From CAZAPO01 sp044841755 (GTDB taxonomy: Bacteria > Bacteroidota > Bacteroidia > Flavobacteriales > Flavobacteriaceae): a stretch of DNA of 64,000 bases. Below, piece after piece: positions 51,806-59,072 of the stretch. The stretch lies in NCBI GenBank assembly GCA_044841755.1, contig JAXOFM010000001.1:310001-374000 (forward strand), read 5' to 3'. Every line of letters starts with the position of its first letter. Position 1 is the stretch's first letter. The position numbers and the translations under genes are program-made. The notes beneath the pieces were generated by a model that was not told the origin of the DNA, did not search any database, and was given only the letters and a program-made list of their open reading frames with translations.

Positions 51806-51834
51806 AAAAACCTCCCCAACAACAGTTGAGGAGG
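51804..51834 (-). terminator. Rho-independent terminator of the TonB-dependent receptor gene
   Basis: On the reverse strand CCTCCTCAAC pairs with GTTGGGGAGG (one mismatch; arms 51811-51820 and 51825-51834) and is followed by seven T residues. The T run overlaps the stop codon of the divergent lipoprotein gene. Confidence 0.88.
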
Positions 51835-51859
51835 CATTATAATAAATCCCAAAATTTAT

Positions 51860-53983
51860 TTAGAATTTGAGCGTAGCGCCTATTAAAAAATTCATTGTGG
51901 CTTGCGGATAATATCCTTGTTCTTCAAACGAAGTAGGTCCACTCCAGAAATTTAAATAGGTATAACCTCTATCTACATACTCTTTATTAAAAATATTGTT
52001 TACCATTCCTGTCAATACAATAGACTTAAAAATGTTATTCATTTTTATTTCATAATTGATATTGAAGTCACTTACAAAGTAACCATGAAGTTTTGAAGCT
52101 TCGGTATCAGTATTACTCATGTACTGCGAACTCACATACTTTCCTATTAATGCCAATTGTAAATTTTCCTCTGGTGAAAAGATTAGCATGTTGCTACTTA
52201 TAAAGTTTGGTGAAAAAGCAATGTTAGTATCTCCAAAATTTTGTGGCGCTCCATCTCTTTCAATTACCAAGTCTTTAATTTTATTTTGACTTAATGCGAA
52301 GTTAGAGTTCAGTAATAGTTTATCTGAAAGCGAAATATTAGCATCAACTTCTAATCCTAGACGATAGCTGTCATCAACATTTTCTCTTAAATACTCACCA
52401 ACATTATCAATTGCTCCAGTTAGCACCAATTGGTTATTGTATACCATGTAATATAGGTTAGCATTTAAGGTTAGTTTATCTCCTAAATAACGATATCCAA
52501 ATTCAAAGTCGTTTAGGCTCTCATGCTCAACATCTCCAGCATTACTTTCAAAATCGTTACGGTTAGGTTCTTTATTTCCTCTTGCATATGAGGCATATAA
52601 ACTGTTTTCAGAGTTAATCTTGTAAGTAAGTCCTAATTTAGGATTGAAAAAGCTATAGCTTTCATCAACATCAATTGGAACTCTATCTGAAGTTAATCCA
52701 ACAGTTTGATAGTTTACAAATCTTCCTTGCAGATCAACAAATGCCTTTACCTGATCTGATAGTTTAAAAGTTGCTTTTGAGAATACACTCCAATCAGTCT
52801 TGTCTGAAGTGCTGAAATAATAACGATCATTAATCTCTGTACCAGGAGCTAAGTCACTTCCCCAAATGATTTCACCATAATGATCATTTGTATAGGTATT
52901 AAATGAAACGCCAGAAATTATCTCTAAACCATTGTCTTTATAAGTTGCATTTCCGTTAACTACATAGAAGTGATTATCTAACCAACGACGAACAATCACG
53001 TCACTGTCATCAACAATTAAATTATCATAATCAGAAGCTCCCTCACCATCTTTAAATTGTTCAAAATATCCTTTTCCTCTAGTATAGTTTAAACCAATAT
53101 TAGTTGACCAGTTTTGGTTCAATTTTTCATTCCAATGTAACTGATAATGATCTTGCCAGTAGTTGTCAGTTTCGTTTTCGTAGGTATACGGGTTTTGCCT
53201 TCTGTCTTCTTCTAACTGATCGGCAGTAAGACCATACCAAGCTTGATATGTTTGTTCTTTACCTCCAAAAGTTAATGCTTTAATCAAGGTGTTATCATCT
53301 GTATAACTTCCTTGAAGGAAATAAGATTTTAGATCAGTAAAAGCTCTATCAACATATCCATCAGAGTAAATATTTGACAGTCTTCCTGCGAACTCAAAAT
53401 GATCATTCAGCTTACCTGTCGTGAACTTCACAGTATGCTTTCTTGCTCCAAATGAACCAAACGAATTTGAAATCTCACCTCCTGCTTCTTCCTGAACAGC
53501 ATCAGTTAAGATGTTTAAACTAGCTCCAAATGCAGCTGAACCATTGGTAGATGTCCCAACTCCGCGTTGTAACTGCATGCTTTCAACCGAAGATGCAAAA
53601 TCTCCAATATTTACCCAAAACGTTCCTTGACTTTCACTATCGTTGTAAGGTATTCCGTTAATGGTAACGTTAACTCTTGTAGCATCCGATCCCCTAACTC
53701 TCAAGTAAGTGTATCCAATTCCTGCTCCAGCGTCTGAAGATGAAATTACCGAAGGCAAATAGTTTAATAACGCTGGAATATCTTGTCCAAGGTTACGTTT
53801 TTGAATTTGCTCTTTTTTGATGTTTGAGTGTGTAATAGGTGAAGTAGATTCTACTCTCACTGCTTTTACTAGAACTTCGTCTAGTTTTTCAACTTTTGCC
53901 GTGTCTTGAACTTTTTCGTTTTCTTGTCCATAGACGTTGACTGATAACACTAAAAGTGCTAAAAAAAGAAATAAATTTTTCAT
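51860..53983 (-). CDS. TonB-dependent outer-membrane receptor, probably for thiamine
   Basis: 707 residues from the ATG at 53981-53983, where a signal peptide begins (MKNLFLFLALLVLSVNVYGQ). Upstream in-frame codons only translate a dispersed repeat. The plug domain (LLNYLPSVISSSDAG, YLRVRGSDATRVNVTINGIPYND, VESMQLQRGVGTSTNGSAAFG) and the 22-strand barrel ending in ATLKF are typical. Substrate: a TPP riboswitch lies 124 bases before the start codon, and PnuC-type transporter, kinase and YkoF-like genes lie upstream. TPP-controlled receptors of this kind are known as candidate thiamine receptors in Bacteroidota. The gene has its own strong terminator. Confidence 0.9.
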   Translation of the reverse strand: MKNLFLFLALLVLSVNVYGQENEKVQDTAKVEKLDEVLVKAVRVESTSPITHSNIKKEQIQKRNLGQDIPALLNYLPSVISSSDAGAGIGYTYLRVRGSDATRVNVTINGIPYNDSESQGTFWVNIGDFASSVESMQLQRGVGTSTNGSAAFGASLNILTDAVQEEAGGEISNSFGSFGARKHTVKFTTGKLNDHFEFAGRLSNIYSDGYVDRAFTDLKSYFLQGSYTDDNTLIKALTFGGKEQTYQAWYGLTADQLEEDRRQNPYTYENETDNYWQDHYQLHWNEKLNQNWSTNIGLNYTRGKGYFEQFKDGEGASDYDNLIVDDSDVIVRRWLDNHFYVVNGNATYKDNGLEIISGVSFNTYTNDHYGEIIWGSDLAPGTEINDRYYFSTSDKTDWSVFSKATFKLSDQVKAFVDLQGRFVNYQTVGLTSDRVPIDVDESYSFFNPKLGLTYKINSENSLYASYARGNKEPNRNDFESNAGDVEHESLNDFEFGYRYLGDKLTLNANLYYMVYNNQLVLTGAIDNVGEYLRENVDDSYRLGLEVDANISLSDKLLLNSNFALSQNKIKDLVIERDGAPQNFGDTNIAFSPNFISSNMLIFSPEENLQLALIGKYVSSQYMSNTDTEASKLHGYFVSDFNINYEIKMNNIFKSIVLTGMVNNIFNKEYVDRGYTYLNFWSGPTSFEEQGYYPQATMNFLIGATLKF

Positions 53984-54060
53984 ATCGATTACATTATAAT
54001 CGAATAAAAAGAGGTAATTATTCTTTTGGTTAATTATTGATTTTAATAAATCTTTTAACA

Positions 54061-54089
54061 AGACCTTTCGACTGCGCTCAAGGTGACAA
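54061..54089. repeat. Dispersed intergenic repeat (contains CGACTGCGCTCAAGGTGAC)
   Basis: A stretch with ACCTT/AAGGT arms around CGACTGCGCTC. From memory, near-identical elements (GAGCGCAGTCGAAAGGT in reverse) are scattered between genes of many Bacteroidota, and this one gives the spurious peptide C-H-L-E-R-S-R-K. It sits between the riboswitch and the receptor start codon. Confidence 0.6.
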
Positions 54090-54107
54090 ATCAAAACGAT
54101 TTATTTT

Positions 54108-54186
54108 GCTTTCCTAAACAGCATTACCTGTTCTAGGTTCAATGGGTATGATCTCAGCCACTTATAGGCACCCCTTTTGAGAACGC
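54108..54186 (-). ncRNA. TPP (THI-box) riboswitch
   Basis: On the reverse strand the conserved TPP aptamer elements occur in order: GGGGTGCC (about 54168-54175), CTGAGA (54152-54157), ATACCC (54144-54149), GAACCT (54135-54140), then an ACAGGTAATGCTGT stem-loop and TTAGGAAAGC closing to GCGTTCT (P1, with one mismatch). TPP binding normally represses thiamine genes by hiding the start or ending transcription. It is the leader of the TonB-dependent receptor gene. The expression platform between 54107 and 53984 also contains a dispersed repeat. Confidence 0.93.
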
Positions 54187-54235
54187 TTCAAAAGTACATA
54201 ACAATTCATAATTTTCAATTAAGAATTGTCTTTTT

Positions 54236-54640
54236 TTAGTCAAGGTTAGGTTTTCGGCGGCTTGACTTCTTGTCAGAATGAAGCTTTTTATCCCTTAATC
54301 TTTTAGCTTTAACTGACTTTGGAGTCTTGGTAGCTATTCTTTTCTTTTGTTCTTTTAAACCTTCTTCGAGTATTTGAAAAAGTCTTTCAATTACCAACTG
54401 CTTATTCTTAAATTGGCTTCTCGTTTCAGAACAATGAAGTATAAGTTTATTTTCTTTAGAAAGTTTTGTTTTAAGTCTCTCTATTAATTTAATTTTTTCA
54501 TCATCAGTCAAGCTTTCTGAGTTTTCCAAATCAAACTGCAGCTCTACTTTCGTAGAAACCTTATTAACGTGTTGCCCTCCTTTACCAGAACTTCTTACTG
54601 CTTTAAAATTTAGCTCTAATAATAAACCCTCACGATCCAC
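54236..54640 (-). CDS. arfB: ArfB-type ribosome rescue peptidyl-tRNA hydrolase
   Basis: 134 residues. A small class I release-factor homologue with catalytic G21-G22-Q23 in SSGKGGQHVNKVSTKVEL. The basic C-terminal tail (KTPKSVKAKRLRDKKLHSDKK, near residues 100-125) enters the empty mRNA channel of stalled ribosomes, as in E. coli YaeJ. The start is GTG; it is one base past the DUF4301 stop codon. It lies between the thiamine-related genes without an obvious link to them. Confidence 0.93.
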   Translation of the reverse strand: MDREGLLLELNFKAVRSSGKGGQHVNKVSTKVELQFDLENSESLTDDEKIKLIERLKTKLSKENKLILHCSETRSQFKNKQLVIERLFQILEEGLKEQKKRIATKTPKSVKAKRLRDKKLHSDKKSSRRKPNLD

Positions 54641-54641
54641 C

Positions 54642-56192
54642 TTACCTAATTTGATGTGGTGCCTTTAGAAGGTCATTCACGGTTTTTACTGGGTTGAAGG
54701 TTAATAACGGAACCTCAACAAAAATTGTATTCCAAAAAGCCATACTTCCATTCCATAACCCTGGACGTTCTAATGCCTTTACATCTTTTCCTGTTTTTGT
54801 CTTCATTGTTATGAAAGCTGTACTATGATCAATGTATTTTGAAAGATCAAACTTCTCCCCTTTATAACTCTTTACACTACAGACCAAATCGACAGGATTA
54901 AAGTGTGTCGCATTATTTAGAATTGCTTTTTGTTGTCCATCATTCTTATTTATCTGCGCTGATTCAACTATTTGCAATGATGTATTCGCCTGATCATCCA
55001 TTACCCAAAAAGGTCCTCCACCAGGTTCGCCTTCATTTTTTACCATCCCACAAACTCTTATTGGGCGATGTAATTTCTGTTTTAAAACAACAGTCTTTTC
55101 ATGAGAAGAAAGTGAATTAAAATCATTATTAAAAGAAACATTCATCCTTTGAGCCAAGAATTGAGATATTTCCTCTAATTGATCATCAGAAACTCTTGTC
55201 TCAAGCAAGTGCTCAAAGGTATGAGCTTGATCTCTAATTTCAATTAAAATACCAGCCAAAACCTTTTTATATTTTGCTACTTCATTTTTATATTTCTTAA
55301 CAACTACATTGTCAATGTTCTTAATAAAAATTATCTCAGCATCAATATCGTTTAAATTCTCAATTAAAGCTCCATGACCTGAAGGTCTAAACACTAAACT
55401 ACCATCATCTTCCCTAACCGGTTTGTTGTCTTTATCAACCGCAATAGTATCAGTAGCATGTTTTTGATAAGAAAATGAGATATTGAATTTAGTATTGGTT
55501 TTTTCTTCCACATCTTCTTCTATGTGCTTAAATTCCTCATCAAACTTGTGATTATGTTGTTCTGAAATCGTGTAATGCAGGTTGGCAACTTTATTTGAAG
55601 ATGAATACAATGCTGCTTCAAACAGGTGTTCTTCGAAAGCAGTTACCGCATAATCATCATATCGATGAAAAGGGAGTAAGCCCTTAGGGAAAGAAGCATA
55701 ATTTAGCCTGTCTTCAAACAACATCGTTCTAATAAATTCATATCGCTGCACATCATACGACAACTTATTAAATTCTGGTACGAGCTTATGAATCTTGGTC
55801 ACTACCTCTTCAAAAAAAGGTAGTTTCTCTAGACCAACTAAAAAAACTGTAAGTTCTTTTACCTTTTTCTTATTGATATAAGAATTAATACTTTCCTTAT
55901 CAGGGTTGTACTCTTTTAGAAAAGTAAATAGGACTTTAAACATTCTTGTTGCAGCACCTGAAGCAGGAACAAAGTTCACAATCTTTAATTCATTCTGTTT
56001 GCTTTCAAATACTTTTATCGTAGCATCTATTTCCTTATCATTAAGTTTAATGATTCCGTTATGTAATGTGGCTGCACCTTTCAGTTTTATAAAAGGAACT
56101 CCTTTTTTGAAAAGTTCAATTTGACTGTTTACTCGTTCAACAGTTAATCCTTTCTTTTCAATTTGCTCTATGTCTTCTTTAGTAAAAATCAA
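54642..56192 (-). CDS. DUF4301 domain protein
   Basis: 516 residues. Contains VPASGAATRMFKVLF, a long middle region with E-Q-H-N-H-K-F-D and FSYQKHATDTIAVD, a FRPSGHGALIENLND segment and WNTIFVEVPLLTFNPVKTVND near the end. This pattern corresponds to the Bacteroidota DUF4301 family. The G-x-A-T-R and the R-P-S-G-H-G-A motifs hint at nucleotide-sugar or phosphotransfer chemistry, but no function is known. The first codon is TTG, overlapping the kinase stop by four bases. Confidence 0.8.
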   Translation of the reverse strand: MIFTKEDIEQIEKKGLTVERVNSQIELFKKGVPFIKLKGAATLHNGIIKLNDKEIDATIKVFESKQNELKIVNFVPASGAATRMFKVLFTFLKEYNPDKESINSYINKKKVKELTVFLVGLEKLPFFEEVVTKIHKLVPEFNKLSYDVQRYEFIRTMLFEDRLNYASFPKGLLPFHRYDDYAVTAFEEHLFEAALYSSSNKVANLHYTISEQHNHKFDEEFKHIEEDVEEKTNTKFNISFSYQKHATDTIAVDKDNKPVREDDGSLVFRPSGHGALIENLNDIDAEIIFIKNIDNVVVKKYKNEVAKYKKVLAGILIEIRDQAHTFEHLLETRVSDDQLEEISQFLAQRMNVSFNNDFNSLSSHEKTVVLKQKLHRPIRVCGMVKNEGEPGGGPFWVMDDQANTSLQIVESAQINKNDGQQKAILNNATHFNPVDLVCSVKSYKGEKFDLSKYIDHSTAFITMKTKTGKDVKALERPGLWNGSMAFWNTIFVEVPLLTFNPVKTVNDLLKAPHQIR

Positions 56193-56758
56193 TTTTTTTT
56201 AGCTAGCAATTTATCTATATGTTTTACTGCTTTTTCCAACCTTTCACGTTTTCCTCCTTTTAGTAAAACATATGGTCTGTTATACTTTTTCAAGGCATCT
56301 TCAAATGCCTTGAACATGCGCTCTCGTTCATTGGGTTTATCTCGCAAATCATCTGTTTCCCAAGGCACATCAATATAAGTTAAAAAATACAAATCGTAAG
56401 AGTTTTCAATTGCATACTTATCTAATACGGGATCACAAGTTCCTGCATAATATGCTTCCGAATATACTTTAGTTTCTAATAAATCTGTATCACAAATTAA
56501 AACCGTATCTGTTTTTTTTGCCAAATCATTTTCCAATTTCATTTGACCGATTGCAATTGGCACAAGATCTTCGGGTTCGCAGGTTTTTCGATCATTATTC
56601 CATTTATCTTGAAGGTACTCACGAGCATATTCAGGAACCCAAACCGAATTATAGTATCGTGCTAAATGTCTGGAAAGTGTTGTTTTTCCGGTAGACTCTG
56701 GTCCAAATAAAACTACTTTTACACAGTTTGAAGGTTGTTGTTTAAGTGTTTCTTCCAT
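56189..56758 (-). CDS. NadR-like P-loop kinase, candidate thiamine or nucleoside kinase
   Basis: 189 residues. Walker A FGPESTGKTTLSR (18-30) followed by WVPEYAREYL and CDTDLLETKVYSE is the ribosylnicotinamide-kinase domain of NadR, without the N-terminal nucleotidyl-transferase part. By default it would be called a nicotinamide riboside kinase paired with PnuC. Its neighbours (YkoF-like protein, TPP-regulated receptor) suggest it may instead phosphorylate thiamine to trap it. It overlaps the transporter gene by 40 bases. Confidence 0.82.
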   Translation of the reverse strand: MEETLKQQPSNCVKVVLFGPESTGKTTLSRHLARYYNSVWVPEYAREYLQDKWNNDRKTCEPEDLVPIAIGQMKLENDLAKKTDTVLICDTDLLETKVYSEAYYAGTCDPVLDKYAIENSYDLYFLTYIDVPWETDDLRDKPNERERMFKAFEDALKKYNRPYVLLKGGKRERLEKAVKHIDKLLAKKN

Positions 56759-57351
56759 GCTAAATAACCAAATATGGCAATGAATGTAAATCCTAAATAT
56801 TGTAAGCTAGTAAAAGTAAATCCTTTATAAAAATAAAGTGGAACAGAAATAATATCTCCTATAATCCAATAAATCCAATTCTCGAGTTTTCTTCTCGCCA
56901 TTAACCACATTCCTACAAAGAAAATAGCTGTTGTAATGGTGTCCACATAAGCTACCCAACCATTCCATTTATCAAACGATTTATAAATAAAATAAACAAA
57001 TAATATGGTTGCTATGAATATACCAATACTATAACGTTTCTCTTTTAAGGTTATTCTCGAAATTGGCGTAACATGAGTAGCATCTACTTTTCGTGTCCAT
57101 ATATACCATCCATAAACACTCATGATAAAATAGTACCCATTGATCATCATATCACCTAATAAACCCCATTTTAATAACAGATACACAAAAATACTTGTGC
57201 TAATCATTCCTGTTGGGAATACCAAAACATGGTTCTTCTTTGAAAACCAAACCGATAAAAATCCAAAAATCACAGCAAAGATCTCTAAAATAATATCAAT
57301 AGTTTCATAATCGGAATACTGCCCAAATAGAACATCAAAAATCTGGCTCAT
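56719..57351 (-). CDS. PnuC/PnuT-family vitamin transporter
   Basis: 210 residues with about seven hydrophobic helices. The family hallmark near the end reads ENWIYWIIGDIISVPLYFYKG (W159, W162, D166). PnuC imports nicotinamide riboside; PnuT is the thiamine variant known from Bacteroidota and Shewanella. These facilitators work with an intracellular kinase that traps the substrate. Position beside a NadR-like kinase, a YkoF-like protein and a TPP-controlled receptor favours PnuT. It overlaps the genes on both sides (40 and 17 bases). Confidence 0.88.
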   Translation of the reverse strand: MSQIFDVLFGQYSDYETIDIILEIFAVIFGFLSVWFSKKNHVLVFPTGMISTSIFVYLLLKWGLLGDMMINGYYFIMSVYGWYIWTRKVDATHVTPISRITLKEKRYSIGIFIATILFVYFIYKSFDKWNGWVAYVDTITTAIFFVGMWLMARRKLENWIYWIIGDIISVPLYFYKGFTFTSLQYLGFTFIAIFGYLAWKKHLNNNLQTV

Positions 57352-57595
57352 AATCGCTCCTGTTGGTTTTTACAATTTTCATATTTAAAACTACCTGGTC
57401 TATATTTTGAAAAGTATCTTCAATAAGCTCAGTTAAAAAAGTCATAAGTGTTTTATACTCGCCATAAACCTGAGTACTCAAAGGGTTTTCAAGAACTTCA
57501 AATTCTGAAGATCTCAAAACCTTAATGAATCTTTGAATGGGTAATTCAAATTCATCTTGTAATGGTAATAATGTAAATTCTACCGATACTTCCAT
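57335..57595 (-). CDS. YkoF/MTH1187-like putative thiamine-binding protein
   Basis: 86 residues: VSVEFTLLPLQDEFELPIQRFI, then VLENPLSTQVYGEYKTLM and VVLNMKIVKTN. The pattern (beta strand, 'PL', helix, 'N-x-x-S-T-x-x-x-G', helix, strand) matches the thiamine-binding YkoF and MTH1187 family (formerly DUF77). A match by eye only. It overlaps the transporter gene by 17 bases and begins one base after the PcrB stop codon. Confidence 0.72.
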   Translation of the reverse strand: MEVSVEFTLLPLQDEFELPIQRFIKVLRSSEFEVLENPLSTQVYGEYKTLMTFLTELIEDTFQNIDQVVLNMKIVKTNRSDYEPDF

Positions 57596-57596
57596 T

Positions 57597-58322
57597 TTAC
57601 TTTCTTAATTCGTCCAAAAATGATTGATCTTCTTCAAAGGCAGTTCCTATAACTACCATATCTGCTCCACCTGTATATGCATTATTTATTTGAGTTAACG
57701 TTCTCATTCCTCCACCAACTATTAACGGTATTTTCAATTTACTTTTTACTTTGGAAATTATTTCTGAGTTTATTGAATGTTTGGCTCCGCTTCCTGCTTC
57801 TAAATAAATGAGTTTCATGCCTAATAGTTCTCCTGCTTTCGCAGTATCCGAGATAAGCTGAACGTTTTTTCTCAACATAGGTTTTGTTTCCGAAACTCTT
57901 TGTACTGCCGTTTCTTTTCCATTTTCAATAAGCAGATATCCTGTTGGAATTACTTCAAGTTGAGTATCCTTAAGTTTAGAAACTGCTTCCACCTGTTTTC
58001 CAATCAAATATTCAGGATTTCGTCCTGAAATTAAAGACAAGAAAAGTAATGCATCTGCCTTATTACTGATTTGAGTAACGTTGCCTGGGAATATTAAAAT
58101 AGGTAATTCGGTATTCTTTTTTATTTCCGAAATAAAACCATCTATTATACCCTCTTCAACTGTACTTCCACCCACAAAAATATGAGTGATCTTGGTTTGA
58201 TTTACCTTATTAATCAATGAAGAAGTAGAATGGACCGAAGTTTTGTCAGGATCTATAAGAATCGTTAGTAATTTTTTATTCGATTTTTTGGCAGCTAATA
58301 TGTCATTGTAAACGCCTTTCAT
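57597..58322 (-). CDS. Geranylgeranylglyceryl/heptaprenylglyceryl phosphate synthase (PcrB-like)
   Basis: 241 residues. TIM-barrel prenyltransferase of the GGGPS/PcrB family: LLTILIDPDKTS (substrate Asp), THIFVGGSTVEEGII, PILIFPGNVTQIS, YLEAGSGA and IVGGGMRTLTQI are conserved blocks. It joins a polyprenyl chain to glycerol-1-phosphate, an ether lipid step best known in archaea; homologues are widespread in Bacteroidota. It overlaps the PPTase gene by one base. Confidence 0.92.
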   Translation of the reverse strand: MKGVYNDILAAKKSNKKLLTILIDPDKTSVHSTSSLINKVNQTKITHIFVGGSTVEEGIIDGFISEIKKNTELPILIFPGNVTQISNKADALLFLSLISGRNPEYLIGKQVEAVSKLKDTQLEVIPTGYLLIENGKETAVQRVSETKPMLRKNVQLISDTAKAGELLGMKLIYLEAGSGAKHSINSEIISKVKSKLKIPLIVGGGMRTLTQINNAYTGGADMVVIGTAFEEDQSFLDELRK

Positions 58323-58948
58323 TAAGCAATAACATACGCAAGTGAAAAACCTTCAAATTCTAAAAAACTAGGTTCGTACCGATATTTTTTGTCCTGATAA
58401 TCAATCCAAGCAACGGTAGTATCATGATCAACCATAAACGGAATTACCAAAAAATGATCCTTGAATACCATTCCTGGAGTAGCAAAAAGCTTATATAATG
58501 ATTCTTTTATTCCCCAGATGATAGTAAGTCGCCTAATGTAGCAATCGGATGCTTCATCTAAATATTGAAATTCATAATCAATAAACTTATGAGCAATTCT
58601 TTTAATCTTTTCACGCTGCATTTCAACATCTATACCTACTTCGTTATCACTAACAATTATAGCTGAAAAATTATGAGAATGTGTTATAGAAATACAGTTC
58701 CCGTCTTTTAAATGCGGTTTACCATAATCATCATAAAACAGGTCTTGATCTGTATATCCAACATCACGCAGTAAGTGTCTCACACTCAAAAAACCTTTTT
58801 GATGTGACTCACTTTTCATCCCTTGTACGCGAGCCAAACTATTAGATTTTAAATCTAACGGTTGAAACAACTCATCAAAAGACTCAGTAATCTTCCAAAC
58901 CTTAACAATAGTTTGTGAATTTGGAACGATGGTTTTATAGAGTGGCAT
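58322..58948 (-). CDS. 4'-phosphopantetheinyl transferase superfamily protein
   Basis: 208 residues. Motifs for Mg and CoA binding are VGIDVEM (core V-G-I-D-V-E) and WGIKESLYKLFA. The enzyme attaches the phosphopantetheine arm to acyl or peptidyl carrier proteins. It is first in the run of reverse genes going through PcrB towards the thiamine genes. No carrier protein or synthase is nearby. Confidence 0.9.
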   Translation of the reverse strand: MPLYKTIVPNSQTIVKVWKITESFDELFQPLDLKSNSLARVQGMKSESHQKGFLSVRHLLRDVGYTDQDLFYDDYGKPHLKDGNCISITHSHNFSAIIVSDNEVGIDVEMQREKIKRIAHKFIDYEFQYLDEASDCYIRRLTIIWGIKESLYKLFATPGMVFKDHFLVIPFMVDHDTTVAWIDYQDKKYRYEPSFLEFEGFSLAYVIA

Positions 58949-58971
58949 TAAATATTCTGAAAGTTATTAAT

Positions 58972-58979
58972 TATCTTTG
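58972..58979 (+). promoter_or_regulatory. -7 promoter element for ahcY
   Basis: TATCTTTG at 58972-58979, about 94 bases before the ahcY ATG. A leader hairpin, ATTTTGGG (59002-59009) with CCCAAAAT (59039-59046), follows. Confidence 0.55.
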
Positions 58980-59072
58980 CACTGCCTTAGGCAAATAAAG
59001 TATTTTGGGTAACGAAATTACACTATTTAGAATGCATTCCCAAAATTGCAGAACACTAAAAAAACACTATTT

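Noticed and set aside
53984..54094. N-terminal extension of the TonB-dependent receptor
   Set aside because: It translates the dispersed repeat and leader; the signal peptide begins at the ATG at 53981-53983.
54202..54229. Inverted repeat ACAATTC/GAATTGT after arfB as its terminator
   Set aside because: On the arfB strand no T tract follows; T residues follow only on the other strand, where no gene ends.
56719..57351. Nicotinamide riboside import (PnuC with NadR kinase) as the function of the transporter pair
   Set aside because: Not fully excluded; it is the default reading of the two proteins. The YkoF-like gene and the TPP-regulated receptor make thiamine more likely, so I treat it as the alternative.
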